From Sphingobacteriales bacterium (GTDB lineage: Bacteria; Bacteroidota; Bacteroidia; Chitinophagales; Chitinophagaceae): 64,000 bases of DNA. The stretch is from NCBI GenBank assembly GCA_004144185.1, contig SEFP01000001.1:806001-870000 (forward strand), written 5' to 3'. Under the pieces are notes generated by a model. That model searched no databases, had not been told where the DNA came from, and was given only the letters and a program-made list of their open reading frames with translations. Below, one piece after another: positions 19,266-29,084 of the stretch (within the stretch, counting starts at the first letter, position 1; each line of letters opens with the position of its first letter). The translations under genes were made by a program, and so were the position numbers.

Positions 19266-20359
19266 GGGAGTAACTGAATCAAAAGGTGAATCTCAAATAC
19301 AGATCCTTGACTGTAAACCTGTAGCTGATGCCGTTCCGGAAACAGCAACCGCAACCGCTCCTGCAAATTCTGGAGGCCAATTCCGGAACGCCTGGATTCG
19401 GTGCCGGAATCGTTACAGTCATTGATCGCCCGGATTTCCAGTTCACCTTTCATAATCCGGAAGATCATAGACGCCTTGCCCCCTGTATCCAGGCAACCAT
19501 GTTTGAAGATATTTTCGGCAACCGGCAGCCACAGCAACGGCGGAAGAATATAGTCGGCATCTGCCGTCGCCGTACACTGAACCAACACGTCTGGCGGCAG
19601 GCGCAGTTGTTCCAGTTGCAGATACGACTGAAGAGCATGTTTCTCTTTTTCGAAGGGCACCCGTGCAGTACTGCTCTCGTAGAGCATATACCGGAGCAGG
19701 TCGGACAATTGCAACAACATCTGCGGCAGTTGCGCATGCTGTTGCAAGGCCAGTCCGTACAGGTTGTTGAGCGTATTAAACAGGAAATGAGGATTGAGCT
19801 GTTGCTTTAAAAACTGTAATTCCGTTTGGGCCTGCCGGAGTTGTATCTGCTTCAACAACCGGCGCTGACTGAAAAACTTACGGGTAAACCAGGCCAGGGC
19901 ATAGATCACCATCCAAAAGAAATACCCCAGCAGAAAGGTACCGAGGTCATCCATCCAGGCATTCCAGGTCCATTGAGGCGCATGCGGACCAACCATAAAC
20001 CCCACATGCGTGAAGTGCGCGACGTCTAATTGTGGCTGCACCAATTTGATGACCAGTACTCCCAGGTTGGCAGCCAGGATCCATGATACCAGCAGCCCTG
20101 CTATACAAGCCCATCTGCGGCCCCGTTCCCAAAACCGTCCCAGCAGTACCCCGGTTTCCAGATACAGCAGTGCGGCCTGAATCGCCATCATTCCCAACAT
20201 AGCCGGCCAGTACAAGGGGGCGCTCCGGATCGGTTGCCCGTAAAGGGCTTCATTGCCGACATTAAAGCTGTGGGCAATCCAAAACGCCATAACCCAGTAC
20301 AGCACGTTGAGTGCCCCAAGCCGGTATCGGGTGCCTGATTTTCGGATACGGAGATTCAT
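19262..20359 (-). CDS. LytS-like sensor histidine kinase (His_kinase family)
   Basis: Four hydrophobic segments occupy the first ~150 residues (VLYWVMAFWIAHS, AMLGMMAIQAALL, ACIAGLLVSWILA, FLLGYFFWMVIYALAW). A coiled linker leads into the His_kinase core LNPHFLFNTLNNLYGL, where His is the phosphoacceptor, then a HATPase domain ending SGIGLQNLQERL. The kinase has no separate sensor domain, so it probably senses through its membrane segments. It is translationally coupled to the downstream regulator and divergent from the serine hydrolase gene. Confidence 0.92.
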   Translation of the reverse strand: MNLRIRKSGTRYRLGALNVLYWVMAFWIAHSFNVGNEALYGQPIRSAPLYWPAMLGMMAIQAALLYLETGVLLGRFWERGRRWACIAGLLVSWILAANLGVLVIKLVQPQLDVAHFTHVGFMVGPHAPQWTWNAWMDDLGTFLLGYFFWMVIYALAWFTRKFFSQRRLLKQIQLRQAQTELQFLKQQLNPHFLFNTLNNLYGLALQQHAQLPQMLLQLSDLLRYMLYESSTARVPFEKEKHALQSYLQLEQLRLPPDVLVQCTATADADYILPPLLWLPVAENIFKHGCLDTGGKASMIFRIMKGELEIRAINDCNDSGTESRRSGIGLQNLQERLRLLFPERHQLQVYSQGSVFEIHLLIQLLP

Positions 20360-20419
20360 TACAGCTGCAAGAACGGACAGGATGAGTTTTAATGAACCGG
20401 GTTTCGATCATCCACCGGT

Positions 20420-20453
20420 TTTTTTCGACTAAAAGGGTATTTGGTCGAAAAAA
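20420..20453. promoter_or_regulatory. Dyad between divergent kinase and hydrolase genes
   Basis: TTTTTTCGAC (20420-20429) and GTCGAAAAAA (20444-20453) form perfect 10-bp arms around a 14-bp spacer in the 187-bp divergent region. The position suits an operator controlling one or both genes. A stem with such A/T tails could also end transcripts, but no gene ends here. Confidence 0.42.
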
Positions 20454-20546
20454 GAACGGCCTTAATCGAAAATCCTTGTAGCCGCCAAAAACATCCGGTT
20501 CCTTTGAGCTGTTCTTTCAACTATCCATTCTTTATCACTCGCGCCC

Positions 20547-21911
20547 ATGAATCGATTTCGTACCCTTCTGATAGCCCTGACGCTGTTCCTTTCCGGAAGC
20601 GCAGTCGCCCAATTGCCGTCTGCCTACGCCCAGCGGCTTCAAACCGTATTCGACAGTACCTGCGCCCGGTACAAGATCAGAGGCGCTTCGGCAGCCGTGA
20701 TGGTGCCGGGAGTCGGCATCTGGCGCAGTGCTTACGGCACCAGCCATGCCGGCGTGCCCATCGACACGAACATGGTATTCGGCTACGGCAGCAACACCAA
20801 AACCTATATCGCCGTGCTGCTGCTCAAACTCCAGGAACAAAACCTGCTGGACCTCGACGATAGTATTGGCACCTGGATTCACAACGTCCCCAATGTAAAG
20901 GGAACGATTACCGTGCGCCAGTTGCTGAATCATACCTCCGGGCTGGCCAACTACACCGAGAATGACCGTTATGGTGACAGCCTCAGTGCCGATTACAACC
21001 GCATCTGGGTGCCAGAAGCCATGTACCAGTTTATCGACACACCGCTTTTTGCGCCGGGTGCGGGCTGGAGCTACAGCAACACCAACTTTCTGCTGGCCGG
21101 CATCATCATCAAATCCATCACAGGCCTGTCTACCGAAGCTGCACTCCGCCAGATGCTGCTGACGCCACAGGGCCTTCAGAAGACCTACTACTTTCCGCAG
21201 GAAACCCCTCTCGGCGCGTTTCCGCACCAGTGGCAGTGGGTTGGAACCATCTCGTACGACATCACCGACTTTGGGTATGTACCGGATGGATTTCTGAGTA
21301 CGGCCAGCGGCGCCGGTGCGCTGGTTGGAACGGCTGATGCCAACGTCCGCTTTTGGCAAAAACTGGTTTCCGGAGCACTGCTGAACCCGGCGTCTATGGC
21401 TGAATTAAAAGATGCAGTACGGATCAACACGGCCACCGGATACGGACTGGGCATCTTCCGGATCCGCAATTACAATGGGCACGTCGCGTATAGTCATGGT
21501 GGCACCCAGCCCGGATTTATCAACGAGAATCTTGCCGATTCCGTAACCAACGTAGCCATCTCCGTCCTGACCAATCAGGACAGTATCAGCAACAATCTGC
21601 TATCGAATACCGTAGTGGCAGCGTTGCATAAAGTCACCAACAATCCGCCGCTTTCGGTTACCAACTGGACTCCGCTGCAGGTTGCTGAAGTCTATCCCAA
21701 TCCATCCACCGATAAGCTGATGGTTCAAAACAGTCCAGATGCCACTGCTTACACGCTGACCGATTGGTCCGGCAAAACGATTGCTAGCGGTGTACTGAAT
21801 GGGGCACTTCCGGAAGTATCGGTTGCGGCGCTGCCCAATGGCTACTACCTGCTCACCCTTTCGGCCAAAGACATTCCGGTAGCCCAGGCCCGGATTACCG
21901 TGGTCCACTAA
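20547..21911 (+). CDS. Class C beta-lactamase-like serine hydrolase with T9SS sorting domain
   Basis: A signal peptide (to about residue 22, GSAVAQ) precedes a penicillin-binding-protein/beta-lactamase-related fold: the SxxK nucleophile motif in GYGSNTKTY, the Tyr motif in SYSNTNFLLAG, and a late HGG (YSHGGTQPG). Such proteins are usually D-peptidases or esterases rather than true lactamases. The last ~80 residues are a type A T9SS C-terminal domain (VYPNPSTDKLMV ... GYYLLTL). Export to the surface or medium by T9SS is inferred from that tail. The gene is monocistronic with its own terminator. Confidence 0.88.
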   Translation: MNRFRTLLIALTLFLSGSAVAQLPSAYAQRLQTVFDSTCARYKIRGASAAVMVPGVGIWRSAYGTSHAGVPIDTNMVFGYGSNTKTYIAVLLLKLQEQNLLDLDDSIGTWIHNVPNVKGTITVRQLLNHTSGLANYTENDRYGDSLSADYNRIWVPEAMYQFIDTPLFAPGAGWSYSNTNFLLAGIIIKSITGLSTEAALRQMLLTPQGLQKTYYFPQETPLGAFPHQWQWVGTISYDITDFGYVPDGFLSTASGAGALVGTADANVRFWQKLVSGALLNPASMAELKDAVRINTATGYGLGIFRIRNYNGHVAYSHGGTQPGFINENLADSVTNVAISVLTNQDSISNNLLSNTVVAALHKVTNNPPLSVTNWTPLQVAEVYPNPSTDKLMVQNSPDATAYTLTDWSGKTIASGVLNGALPEVSVAALPNGYYLLTLSAKDIPVAQARITVVH

Positions 21912-21931
21912 GGCACGTTCAACTCCTCCCC

Positions 21932-21974
21932 GGCGGTTCTTCAGCATTTTCGTATGCAGAAGAACCGCCTTTTT
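21932..21974 (+). terminator. Terminator after the serine hydrolase
   Basis: An 11-bp GC-rich stem (GGCGGTTCTTC with GAAGAACCGCC) is extended by a mismatched inner helix and followed by TTTTT. Confidence 0.85.
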
Positions 21975-22040
21975 AGTGGTATCCGTTGCCGTTTATTTCT
22001 TTGAGTGGCACAGCTTTAGTCGGTTCGTACACTCAACCTT

Positions 22041-24116
22041 ATGAAACACGACTCCACTCCTCCTACCGGCGGGGAAACGCACCAGACCACCAATGCGTCT
22101 CATCCGGTACTGACGACCAACCAAGGTATTCCGGTTGCCGACAACCAAAACAGTCTCAAGGCAGGGGCCCGCGGCCCGGTCCTGCTGGAGGATTTCATCC
22201 TGCGGGAGAAAATTTTCCACTTCGACCACGAGCGCATTCCGGAACGCATTGTACACGCACGGGGATCTGCCGCGCATGGCTACTTCGAGCTGTATGAATC
22301 GCTGGCCGACATTACCAAAGCCGATCTGTTTCAGCGGGCCGGGGAAAAAACACCCGTTTTTGCCCGGTTTTCTACGGTTGCCGGTGGGGCAGGATCGGTA
22401 GACACCCCACGCGACGTGCGCGGATTTGCGGTTAAGTTTTACACCCAGCAGGGTAACTGGGATCTGGTCGGGAATAACATTCCGGTGTTTTTTATTCAGG
22501 ATGCCATCAAGTTTCCGGATTTAATTCATGCCGTAAAAATGGAAGCCGACCGCGGCTATCCACAGGCCGGCAGCGCGCACGATACCTTCTGGGATTTTGT
22601 ATCGCTGATGCCCGAGAGTGCACACATGATTATGTGGGCGATGAGCGACCGGACCATTCCGCGCTCCCTGCGGATGATGGAAGGATTCGGCGTGCATACA
22701 TTCTGCATGGTCAACAGCGAAGGGAAAAACACCTTTGTCAAATTTCACTGGAAGCCGAAGCTGGGCCTGCAATCGACCGTCTGGGATGAGGCCCTCAAAC
22801 TTCAGGCAGCCGATAACGATTACCACCGCCGTGACCTGTTCGAAGCGATCAACCAGGGTAATTATCCGGAATGGGAACTCGGCCTTCAATTATTTGATCA
22901 GGCAACCGCCGATTCGCTGCCGTATGATGTGCTGGATGCGACCAAGCTGATTCCGGAAGAAGTGGTGCCGATCAGGATCATAGGCCGGATGGTGCTCGAC
23001 CGCAACCCCGACAATTTCTTTGCAGAAACCGAGCAGGTCGCGTTCTGTCCGTCGAATATGGTGCCGGGGATGGACTTCACCAACGATCCGCTGCTGCAAG
23101 GCCGTCTGTTCTCCTATCTCGACACCCAGAAGTCACGACTGGGAACCACCAATTTTCATCAGATTCCGATCAATGCGCCCCGCTGTCCGATGCACAATAT
23201 GCAGCGCGACGGGATGATGCAGATGAGCGTTCCACAAGGCCGCGCCAACTACGAGCCCAACAGCCTGCATCAGGCCGGTGAAGCGGGTGGACCCCGCGAA
23301 TGCCCGGTGACCGGATTCAGCAGTTTTCAGGGACGCCCCGACCATGATGAACAAGGCGACAAGCTGCGGATTCGTCCGGAAGCCTTTGCCGATCATTACA
23401 GCCAGGCCAGAATGTTCTACCAGTCGCAAACGCCGAACGAACAGGCGCACATTGCTTCGGCGATCGTTTTTGAACTTTCTAAAGTAGAACTCTCACATGT
23501 ACCGCCTAAGGTAATTGCCAACTTCCGGAACATCTCCGAAGAGCTGGCTGCGCGGGTAGCCAAAGGACTGGGCCTTCCGCTTCCGGAAAAAAGTCCGGCT
23601 GCTGCACCAGTGCAGGAACTGGATGCCTCACCAGCGTTGTCCATTCAGCAAAATATGAAGTCCACTCTGGATGGCAGGTCGGTAGGTATTCTCATTACCG
23701 ATGGCAGCGACGCGACTCTTTTAAAGGCTACGCAGGAGGCGATCGAAGCAGCCGGAGGGACCTTTAAGTTGATTGCCGAGCGTATCCACAACATTGCCCT
23801 TTCGGACGGCAGCACGGTCAAAGCCGATGGTAAACTGGACGGTACCCCATCGCAGCTTTTTGATGCGGTAGCGCTGATCCTGTCGGCTGAAGGCAGCACC
23901 CGTCTGGCAAAAGAAGGTGCCGCGGTGCAGTTTGTGATGGATGCATTTGGTCACCTCAAAGCCATTGGCTATACCGACGCCGCCCAAGTGCTCCTCGACA
24001 AAGCCCATGTAGAAGCAGATGCCGGTGTGGTGGCTCTTTCCCGGACCGATGCCTTTACGAAAGCCGCATCCCGCCGGTATTACGACCGCGAACCCAACGT
24101 ACGCAATCTGGCTTGA
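22041..24116 (+). CDS. katE: Large-subunit catalase (HPII/KatE type)
   Basis: Heme enzyme that turns hydrogen peroxide into water and oxygen. Conserved elements are the distal His in [10 protein letters not shown], the [21 protein letters not shown] block, [11 protein letters not shown] and the proximal Tyr region [14 protein letters not shown]. The 691 residues are long because a flavodoxin/DJ-1-like C-terminal domain ([23 protein letters not shown] onward) follows the core, which defines clade 2 catalases. The N-terminal tail is hydrophilic with no export signal, so it is cytoplasmic. No OxyR site was identified. Confidence 0.97.
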   Translation: MKHDSTPPTGGETHQTTNASHPVLTTNQGIPVADNQNSLKAGARGPVLLEDFILREKIFHFDHERIPERIVHARGSAAHGYFELYESLADITKADLFQRAGEKTPVFARFSTVAGGAGSVDTPRDVRGFAVKFYTQQGNWDLVGNNIPVFFIQDAIKFPDLIHAVKMEADRGYPQAGSAHDTFWDFVSLMPESAHMIMWAMSDRTIPRSLRMMEGFGVHTFCMVNSEGKNTFVKFHWKPKLGLQSTVWDEALKLQAADNDYHRRDLFEAINQGNYPEWELGLQLFDQATADSLPYDVLDATKLIPEEVVPIRIIGRMVLDRNPDNFFAETEQVAFCPSNMVPGMDFTNDPLLQGRLFSYLDTQKSRLGTTNFHQIPINAPRCPMHNMQRDGMMQMSVPQGRANYEPNSLHQAGEAGGPRECPVTGFSSFQGRPDHDEQGDKLRIRPEAFADHYSQARMFYQSQTPNEQAHIASAIVFELSKVELSHVPPKVIANFRNISEELAARVAKGLGLPLPEKSPAAAPVQELDASPALSIQQNMKSTLDGRSVGILITDGSDATLLKATQEAIEAAGGTFKLIAERIHNIALSDGSTVKADGKLDGTPSQLFDAVALILSAEGSTRLAKEGAAVQFVMDAFGHLKAIGYTDAAQVLLDKAHVEADAGVVALSRTDAFTKAASRRYYDREPNVRNLA

Positions 24117-24133
24117 TCCGTACAGGTTCGCAT

Positions 24134-24177
24134 AAAAAAGAAGCCTTCCCGAGAGTATCGGGAAGGCTTCTTTTTTT
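24134..24177. terminator. Bidirectional terminator between katE and the efflux operon
   Basis: Perfect 13-bp arms (24140-24152 and 24158-24170) with a five-base loop are flanked by A6 and T7 runs, serving both convergent transcripts. Confidence 0.93.
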
Positions 24178-24191
24178 CAATATTGTATGCG

Positions 24192-25778
24192 CTAGTGCAT
24201 CGCATCGCCCAGGTCCAGCTTGGGTCCGCTTTTCCGGGTCTTGATCATCAGGATAAACGGCACACAGATCACGAAGATGACGCCGATGTACAGAAACACA
24301 TCCATGTATGAAAGCACAGAGGCCTGTTTCATCGTCATGCCTTCCAGCGCCTGGTACGCAGCCGCTTTCGCTTTATCCAGCGTCAGCCCTTTGTTGATAA
24401 AGTTGCGCTCCATACCGGCGATCCGGGCCTGTACCGCCGGATTGGTGACGTCGAGGTGTTGTACCAGGGCCGCTTTGTGCACCACGTTCTGATGAGACAT
24501 AAACGTTGTAATCAATGCGATCCCGAAGGAGCCCCCCAGCTGCCGCATCATCCCGGTAAAGGCAGCGCCTTCACCAATCTGCCGGCCTTTAAGCGTCGAA
24601 AGCGACAGCATCGAGATGGGGATAAACAACATTCCCATCCCGACCCCACGAACAATCAGCATCCAGAAGAAGGTATCTTTCGGCGTATCGGGCGTCAGGA
24701 TTCGATAGCCCCAGAAACTGTAGACCGCAAACAGCAGAAACCCGAGCGCTACCAGCACCTGCTGCTTCGCGCCTTTGCCGAGCAGCCGGCCGATAATCGG
24801 CATCATAAAGGCGGTGGTAATGGCCGCAGGAATCATCAGTGCGCCGGATTGTTGCGCCGTCCATCCCAGCAGTCCCTGCGTATACAGCGGAATGATAAAT
24901 GTAGACCCATATAACCCGAAGCCCATGATAAAGGACAGGATCGTCCCGGTACGCAGATTGGTGTTTTTCAATACCCGCAGCTCTACGACCGGATAGCGGA
25001 ACGTAAGCTCGCGCCAGATAAAGAAGAACAGTCCGAATACCGACGTAATCGTCAGTCCCAGAATCACAGGACTTTCAAACCAGTCATCTTCCTGTCCGCG
25101 CTCCAGGATGTACTGCAACGCCCCTACGGTAATCGCCAGCAAGGCAATTCCCAGCCAATCTACATCTTTGGCAGCCCGTTTTTCGGCATAGCGCGGACTG
25201 CGTACAAATTGAAGGGTCAGAAACGCTGCAATCGCACCGATCGGCAGGTTGATATAGAAAATATATGGCCAGCTGTAGTGATCGACGATATAGCCTCCGA
25301 GTGGCGGCCCCAGAGTAGGACCGATAATCACACCCAGTCCGTAGATGGCTTGGGCCATCCCGCGTTTTTCGGGCGGATATGATTCGGTAATGATGGTTTG
25401 AGAGGTTACGAGTAGTGCACCACCGCCGATGCCTTGCAGCAACCGGAAAAAGACCAGTTCCCAGATATTACCGGCATTGCCGCAGAGGAACGAGCAGATG
25501 GTAAACAGGATGATAGAGGCCGCGAAATAGTTGCGACGGCCAAACTGCTGCGACAGCCAGCTGGTCATCGGTACGATGATCACATTGCCGATGGCATAGG
25601 CGGTGATCACCCAGCCCACTTCCGGAAGCGTTGCTCCCATGTTGCCCCGCATTTCGTTGAGCGCCACATTTACAATGGTGCTGTCCACGATTTCGAGCAG
25701 GGCACACATAATGGCCGTGATCGTTACGATCGCCCGTCTCGCGCCATACTCGACGAGCGATGCTTGTTGGTCTTGCAC
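24192..25778 (-). CDS. DHA2-family drug:H+ antiporter (EmrB/QacA type)
   Basis: Inner-membrane pump of 14 predicted helices, 528 residues. Visible family motifs are the helix-1 region CALLEIVDSTIVNVAL (motif D1), GWVITAYAIGNVIIVP, LSQQFGRRNYF (motif A) and GLGVIIGPTLGPPLGGYIVD (motif C). In EmrAB-TolC type systems it passes drugs to an HlyD-type adaptor and an outer-membrane channel, and all three parts are in this operon. The start is GTG at 25778; no closer ATG keeps helix 1 intact. Substrates cannot be inferred. Confidence 0.93.
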   Translation of the reverse strand: MQDQQASLVEYGARRAIVTITAIMCALLEIVDSTIVNVALNEMRGNMGATLPEVGWVITAYAIGNVIIVPMTSWLSQQFGRRNYFAASIILFTICSFLCGNAGNIWELVFFRLLQGIGGGALLVTSQTIITESYPPEKRGMAQAIYGLGVIIGPTLGPPLGGYIVDHYSWPYIFYINLPIGAIAAFLTLQFVRSPRYAEKRAAKDVDWLGIALLAITVGALQYILERGQEDDWFESPVILGLTITSVFGLFFFIWRELTFRYPVVELRVLKNTNLRTGTILSFIMGFGLYGSTFIIPLYTQGLLGWTAQQSGALMIPAAITTAFMMPIIGRLLGKGAKQQVLVALGFLLFAVYSFWGYRILTPDTPKDTFFWMLIVRGVGMGMLFIPISMLSLSTLKGRQIGEGAAFTGMMRQLGGSFGIALITTFMSHQNVVHKAALVQHLDVTNPAVQARIAGMERNFINKGLTLDKAKAAAYQALEGMTMKQASVLSYMDVFLYIGVIFVICVPFILMIKTRKSGPKLDLGDAMH

Positions 25779-25786
25779 AGAAAAGC

Positions 25787-26926
25787 TTATTTACGGATTA
25801 AATGCACGTCCACGTCCACATTCATACCCGGACGCAGTTTCTTCAGGTCGGCATCTTTCGGATTGACGAAGTCGATCCGAACCGGGATACGCTGCACCAC
25901 TTTTACAAAGTTTCCGGATGCGTTGTCGGGCGGCAGGATGGCGTTGCGGGAACCGGTGAGCGGTGAGATCGAGCTGATACGGCCTTCAAATTCCCGGTCC
26001 GGAAAGGCGTCTACACCAACAGCTACCTGCTGGCCTTCCACCATGCGCTCCAGCTGCGTTTCTTTAAAGTTGGCCACAACCCAGATGCTGTTGTCGGGAA
26101 CGACTGTGATCAAACTGGCACCGGCCTGGATAAACTGACCGGGTTGCAGGGTCACTTTCGATACATAGCCACTTTCCGGAGCGGTGATCACCGTATAGCT
26201 CAGGTTGAGGCGGGCATTTTCAACATCAACTTCACGCTGATGGGCCTGTGCAGCCGCGACCCCGATCTGCTGACCGGTAGCAGTGCTTTGCGAGTTGACC
26301 ACCGAGGTTTGCGCCTGGGCAGCACTCCGCTGACTTTCCAGCACCTGTAACTGACGCTCGGAGGTTTGCTTCGCAGCCAGCGCCTGCTCGTACTGCTGTT
26401 GGGTAATCGAATGATCCTTGATGAGGTTTTGATACCGCTTAAAGTCCTGATTGGACCGCCATACATTGACACGGGCCGCTTCGATCTGCGCGTTGGCCGT
26501 AACTACCCCCGCATTGGACGTGTTGATGCCCTGACGGGCTGCATCCGTTAACGCGCGGGCCGAAGCGACACCGGCGCGGGCCGTTTGCAGTCCGGCTTCA
26601 GCCTGTTCCAGCACCAGCTGCAGATCGCGCTGATCCAGTACAATCAACGTATCGCCTTTACGGACAAACTGGTTGTCTTTAACCCGCACGGTGCTGATAT
26701 AACCCGGGATTTTAGAGATCACCGGCACCACATTCGCTTCGATCTGGGCATCGTCGGTGGTTTCGTGCTGCTGCGAGTGGCGGTACTTGTTGAAGCCAAT
26801 GATACCGCCGCCGACTACCAGTACGGCCAGTACGATCGGGAAGATTTTAGACTTCTTTTTAGGAGGTGCTGAAACCGCGGGATCTTCAACCACAACGGTA
26901 GGAGCGGGAGTTTCTGGAGTTGCCAT
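25787..26926 (-). CDS. HlyD/EmrA-family membrane fusion protein
   Basis: Periplasmic adaptor anchored by one N-terminal helix (FPIVLAVLVVGGGIIGF). It has the barrel-sandwich/lipoyl halves (VVPVISKIPGYISTVRVKDNQFVRKGD and ITAPESGYVSKVTLQPGQFI) around a long coiled-coil hairpin (about residues 105-215) and a beta-barrel domain (VGVDAFPDREFEGRISSI). Its 379 residues are typical. It sits 8 bp before the MFS gene on the same strand and bridges it to the TolC-like channel. Confidence 0.93.
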   Translation of the reverse strand: MATPETPAPTVVVEDPAVSAPPKKKSKIFPIVLAVLVVGGGIIGFNKYRHSQQHETTDDAQIEANVVPVISKIPGYISTVRVKDNQFVRKGDTLIVLDQRDLQLVLEQAEAGLQTARAGVASARALTDAARQGINTSNAGVVTANAQIEAARVNVWRSNQDFKRYQNLIKDHSITQQQYEQALAAKQTSERQLQVLESQRSAAQAQTSVVNSQSTATGQQIGVAAAQAHQREVDVENARLNLSYTVITAPESGYVSKVTLQPGQFIQAGASLITVVPDNSIWVVANFKETQLERMVEGQQVAVGVDAFPDREFEGRISSISPLTGSRNAILPPDNASGNFVKVVQRIPVRIDFVNPKDADLKKLRPGMNVDVDVHLIRK

Positions 26927-26953
26927 GATAAAATTTCTGAGAACGAGAGAGTA

Positions 26954-28312
26954 TTAGTTAGAGGTCGTTTCTACCGGAACAACGCCGGTGGTTTGCAGCA
27001 GTCGGTAATAGGCCAAGGCGGCATCTGACTGCGCATAGGATACATTCAGCTTGGTGTTGAGGAGGGCGGCATCGGCTTCCAGCAGATCGGTGACCGTAGC
27101 CAGGCCGTTATCGTATTTATTCTTGACGATCCGGGCGTTTTCCTCTGCCTGCTGCTGGGCCTTTTGATAAACCGATATTTTGCGCTGGGCCAACTGTTGC
27201 GACTGGTAATCCTGGTTGATCTGAAGCCGGATGGCATCGGTCAGGTTGCTGCGGTTGGCTTCCACTTCCAGCTGCTGGGCCTGCGCCTGGTGAATGGCGT
27301 TTTTGGTTTTCCAGATGCTGCTGAGGTTATACTTCAGCGCCAGCCCGCCGTTGAGCGCATTGCTTACATTCAGGAAGTTGGGCACGTCCACATAAAAATA
27401 ACCGGCGGTGGCAGCGATGGTCGGCAGGTAGCCTGCTTTGGCGCTTTTGATTCCGACCAAAGCGGCTTCTCGCTGGTAGCCCAGCGCTTTCAGATCCGCG
27501 CGGTTGTCTATGGCCTGCTGCAGATACGCTTCGTACGAGCCATCCGGAATTTGAATGGTTGCATATGCTTTGTTGACTTCCAGCGCCGTATTTTCCGGAA
27601 GACCTACCAGCAGCGCCAGGGTACTTTTGGCAATGGCATAGTTGCTTTCAGCTTCCAGCAATTGCAGTTCCGTATTAGATGTTTGCAGGGCAGCTTTTAA
27701 CCGGTCGTTGCGCGGAATCACACCGTTGTCTTCGAGCCGGCTAAACGTAGAGTCCCGCTGACGGGCGCTCCGCAGGTTTTCTTCGATCACAGCCATCGCC
27801 TGCGATGCTTTGTACACATTGTTATAGGCCTGGGTAACGGTGTAGGCAACCGAGGCCCGGTCGTTTTGGGTGGCCAGCCGGGCTGCTTCGCGCAGTAACC
27901 GGGCACTTTCTTTGCCGTACCGGATTTTACCACCGGCATAAAGCGGCATCGAGATGGACGCATTGGCCATAAACGCGCGGTTGACTTCCACCGAACCGGT
28001 TTTGGCAGCCGTATCGCTACCGCCACCGCTTCCCTGCTGCAACGGCACTTTCAGGTTGACGGTCGGCTGGTTCAGAAACAACTGCTGCGCCGAAACCGAG
28101 GCTTCCGGAAGGGCGGCTTCTTTGGCTGTTTCGTACTGAACCTGTGCCTGGATGAGCCGGGCCGAGTCGAGGGCCAGTTTGCTGCTGTTTTGAATGCCCA
28201 GCCGGATCGCTTCCGGAAGCGACAGCATCCGTCCTTCACCGGCCGCCTGAGCAGTCAGGCTGCAGAGCGCCAGCGCGCCCGCTACAAGGGAATTGCGAAA
28301 ATTAAGAGTCAT
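26954..28312 (-). CDS. TolC-family outer-membrane efflux channel
   Basis: A signal peptide (to about residue 24, TAQAAGEG) precedes two OEP repeats. The helices are rich in Ala, Gln and Arg with the family features LPEAIRLGIQNSSKLAL, QAYNNVYKASQAM and DYQSQQLAQRKI, ending with YDNGLATVTDLLEADAALL. Trimeric channel spanning outer membrane and periplasm. Its ATG lies inside the end of tetR (11-bp overlap), so translation is coupled. Confidence 0.93.
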   Translation of the reverse strand: MTLNFRNSLVAGALALCSLTAQAAGEGRMLSLPEAIRLGIQNSSKLALDSARLIQAQVQYETAKEAALPEASVSAQQLFLNQPTVNLKVPLQQGSGGGSDTAAKTGSVEVNRAFMANASISMPLYAGGKIRYGKESARLLREAARLATQNDRASVAYTVTQAYNNVYKASQAMAVIEENLRSARQRDSTFSRLEDNGVIPRNDRLKAALQTSNTELQLLEAESNYAIAKSTLALLVGLPENTALEVNKAYATIQIPDGSYEAYLQQAIDNRADLKALGYQREAALVGIKSAKAGYLPTIAATAGYFYVDVPNFLNVSNALNGGLALKYNLSSIWKTKNAIHQAQAQQLEVEANRSNLTDAIRLQINQDYQSQQLAQRKISVYQKAQQQAEENARIVKNKYDNGLATVTDLLEADAALLNTKLNVSYAQSDAALAYYRLLQTTGVVPVETTSN

Positions 28313-28928
28313 GGAGAAGGAGATACTTGAGAAGATTTTGTGTGTGTTGCTGAATCAGGCGGTTGTAATCGGCTTCGAACGTGTCTGCCTTCTTGCCGCT
28401 GATGTTGTGGTAGGCTTTGTACTGGTCGCGGCTGTACAGCAGACTGTTGGTAGTGCCGACCAGCGTGCTGATCAGCAGAATGACATCGACGTCTTTCCGG
28501 ACATAACCTTTGCGGGCGGCCAGTTTCAGCAGGCTGCCCAGATGGTTGGCCAGCGTCATGCGCAGCTCTGAGAGCAGGGTGACGAAGCTTTCATTCCGCT
28601 TCAGGATTTGTTCCGTCATCAGGATGCGGCTAAAGCAGGCATTCTCGATTTTATTCTGGATAAAACGGCCCACGAAGTGTTCGATCTTCTGGACGGGCAG
28701 CAGGGATTCATCGGCCATGACTTCGTCGAGCAGCCGGATGGATTCGCTGATGCGCCCCCGGATAATTTCGACCATCAGGTTTTCCTTAGACCCGAAGTAG
28801 TAGGAAATCATCGAGATATTAGCGCCTGCCCCGGAAGCGATATCGCGGATCGAGGTACCGTCAAACCCTTTTTCAGCAAAGAGTTGTTCGGCGACCTGAA
28901 GGATACGTGTGTTTTTAGCCTCAGCCAT
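28302..28928 (-). CDS. TetR/AcrR-family repressor of the efflux operon
   Basis: The N-terminal helix-turn-helix is clear (ILQVAEQLFAEKGFDGTSIRDIA, then ISMISYYFGSKENL). It is followed by a ligand-binding helical domain of the ~200-residue TetR type. ATG at 28928 (MAEAKNTRIL) is chosen; a longer reading from TTG at 28946 would begin inside the palindrome. It is first gene of tetR-tolC-hlyD-MFS, so it probably represses its own operon through the palindrome 13 bp upstream. Confidence 0.93.
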   Translation of the reverse strand: MAEAKNTRILQVAEQLFAEKGFDGTSIRDIASGAGANISMISYYFGSKENLMVEIIRGRISESIRLLDEVMADESLLPVQKIEHFVGRFIQNKIENACFSRILMTEQILKRNESFVTLLSELRMTLANHLGSLLKLAARKGYVRKDVDVILLISTLVGTTNSLLYSRDQYKAYHNISGKKADTFEADYNRLIQQHTQNLLKYLLLHDS

Positions 28929-28940
28929 GTAGACTGCAAA

Positions 28941-28981
28941 TTTCAAACAAACGTTTGATTATTTCAAACGTTTGTTTGAAA
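28941..28981. promoter_or_regulatory. Perfect palindrome, likely TetR operator
   Basis: Two identical-in-inverse 18-bp arms, TTTCAAACAAACGTTTGA (28941-28958) and its complement (28964-28981), have a five-base spacer. Each arm contains a smaller palindrome CAAACGTTTG, so two dimers could bind. The site overlaps the region where the tetR promoter must lie. Confidence 0.85.
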
Positions 28982-29025
28982 TTTTAGAATTTCTTCACAT
29001 TGAGGACTTATCATCTTTCCGGACA

Positions 29026-29061
29026 TAAAAAATCCCATCTGCTTTTCAGCAGATGGGATTT
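29026..29061 (-). terminator. Terminator of the small membrane-protein gene
   Basis: Perfect 14-bp arms (29030-29043 and 29048-29061) with loop TTTC, followed in the leftward direction by a T-run. It separates the upstream gene from the tetR promoter. Confidence 0.9.
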
Positions 29062-29084
29062 CATTTAAAGGTTTCGGAATCGTC

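Noticed and set aside
20547-21911. Antibiotic-inactivating beta-lactamase
   Set aside because: SxxK/YxN-type motifs occur in many peptidases and esterases, and the T9SS tail and lack of AmpC specifics make resistance function unsupported.
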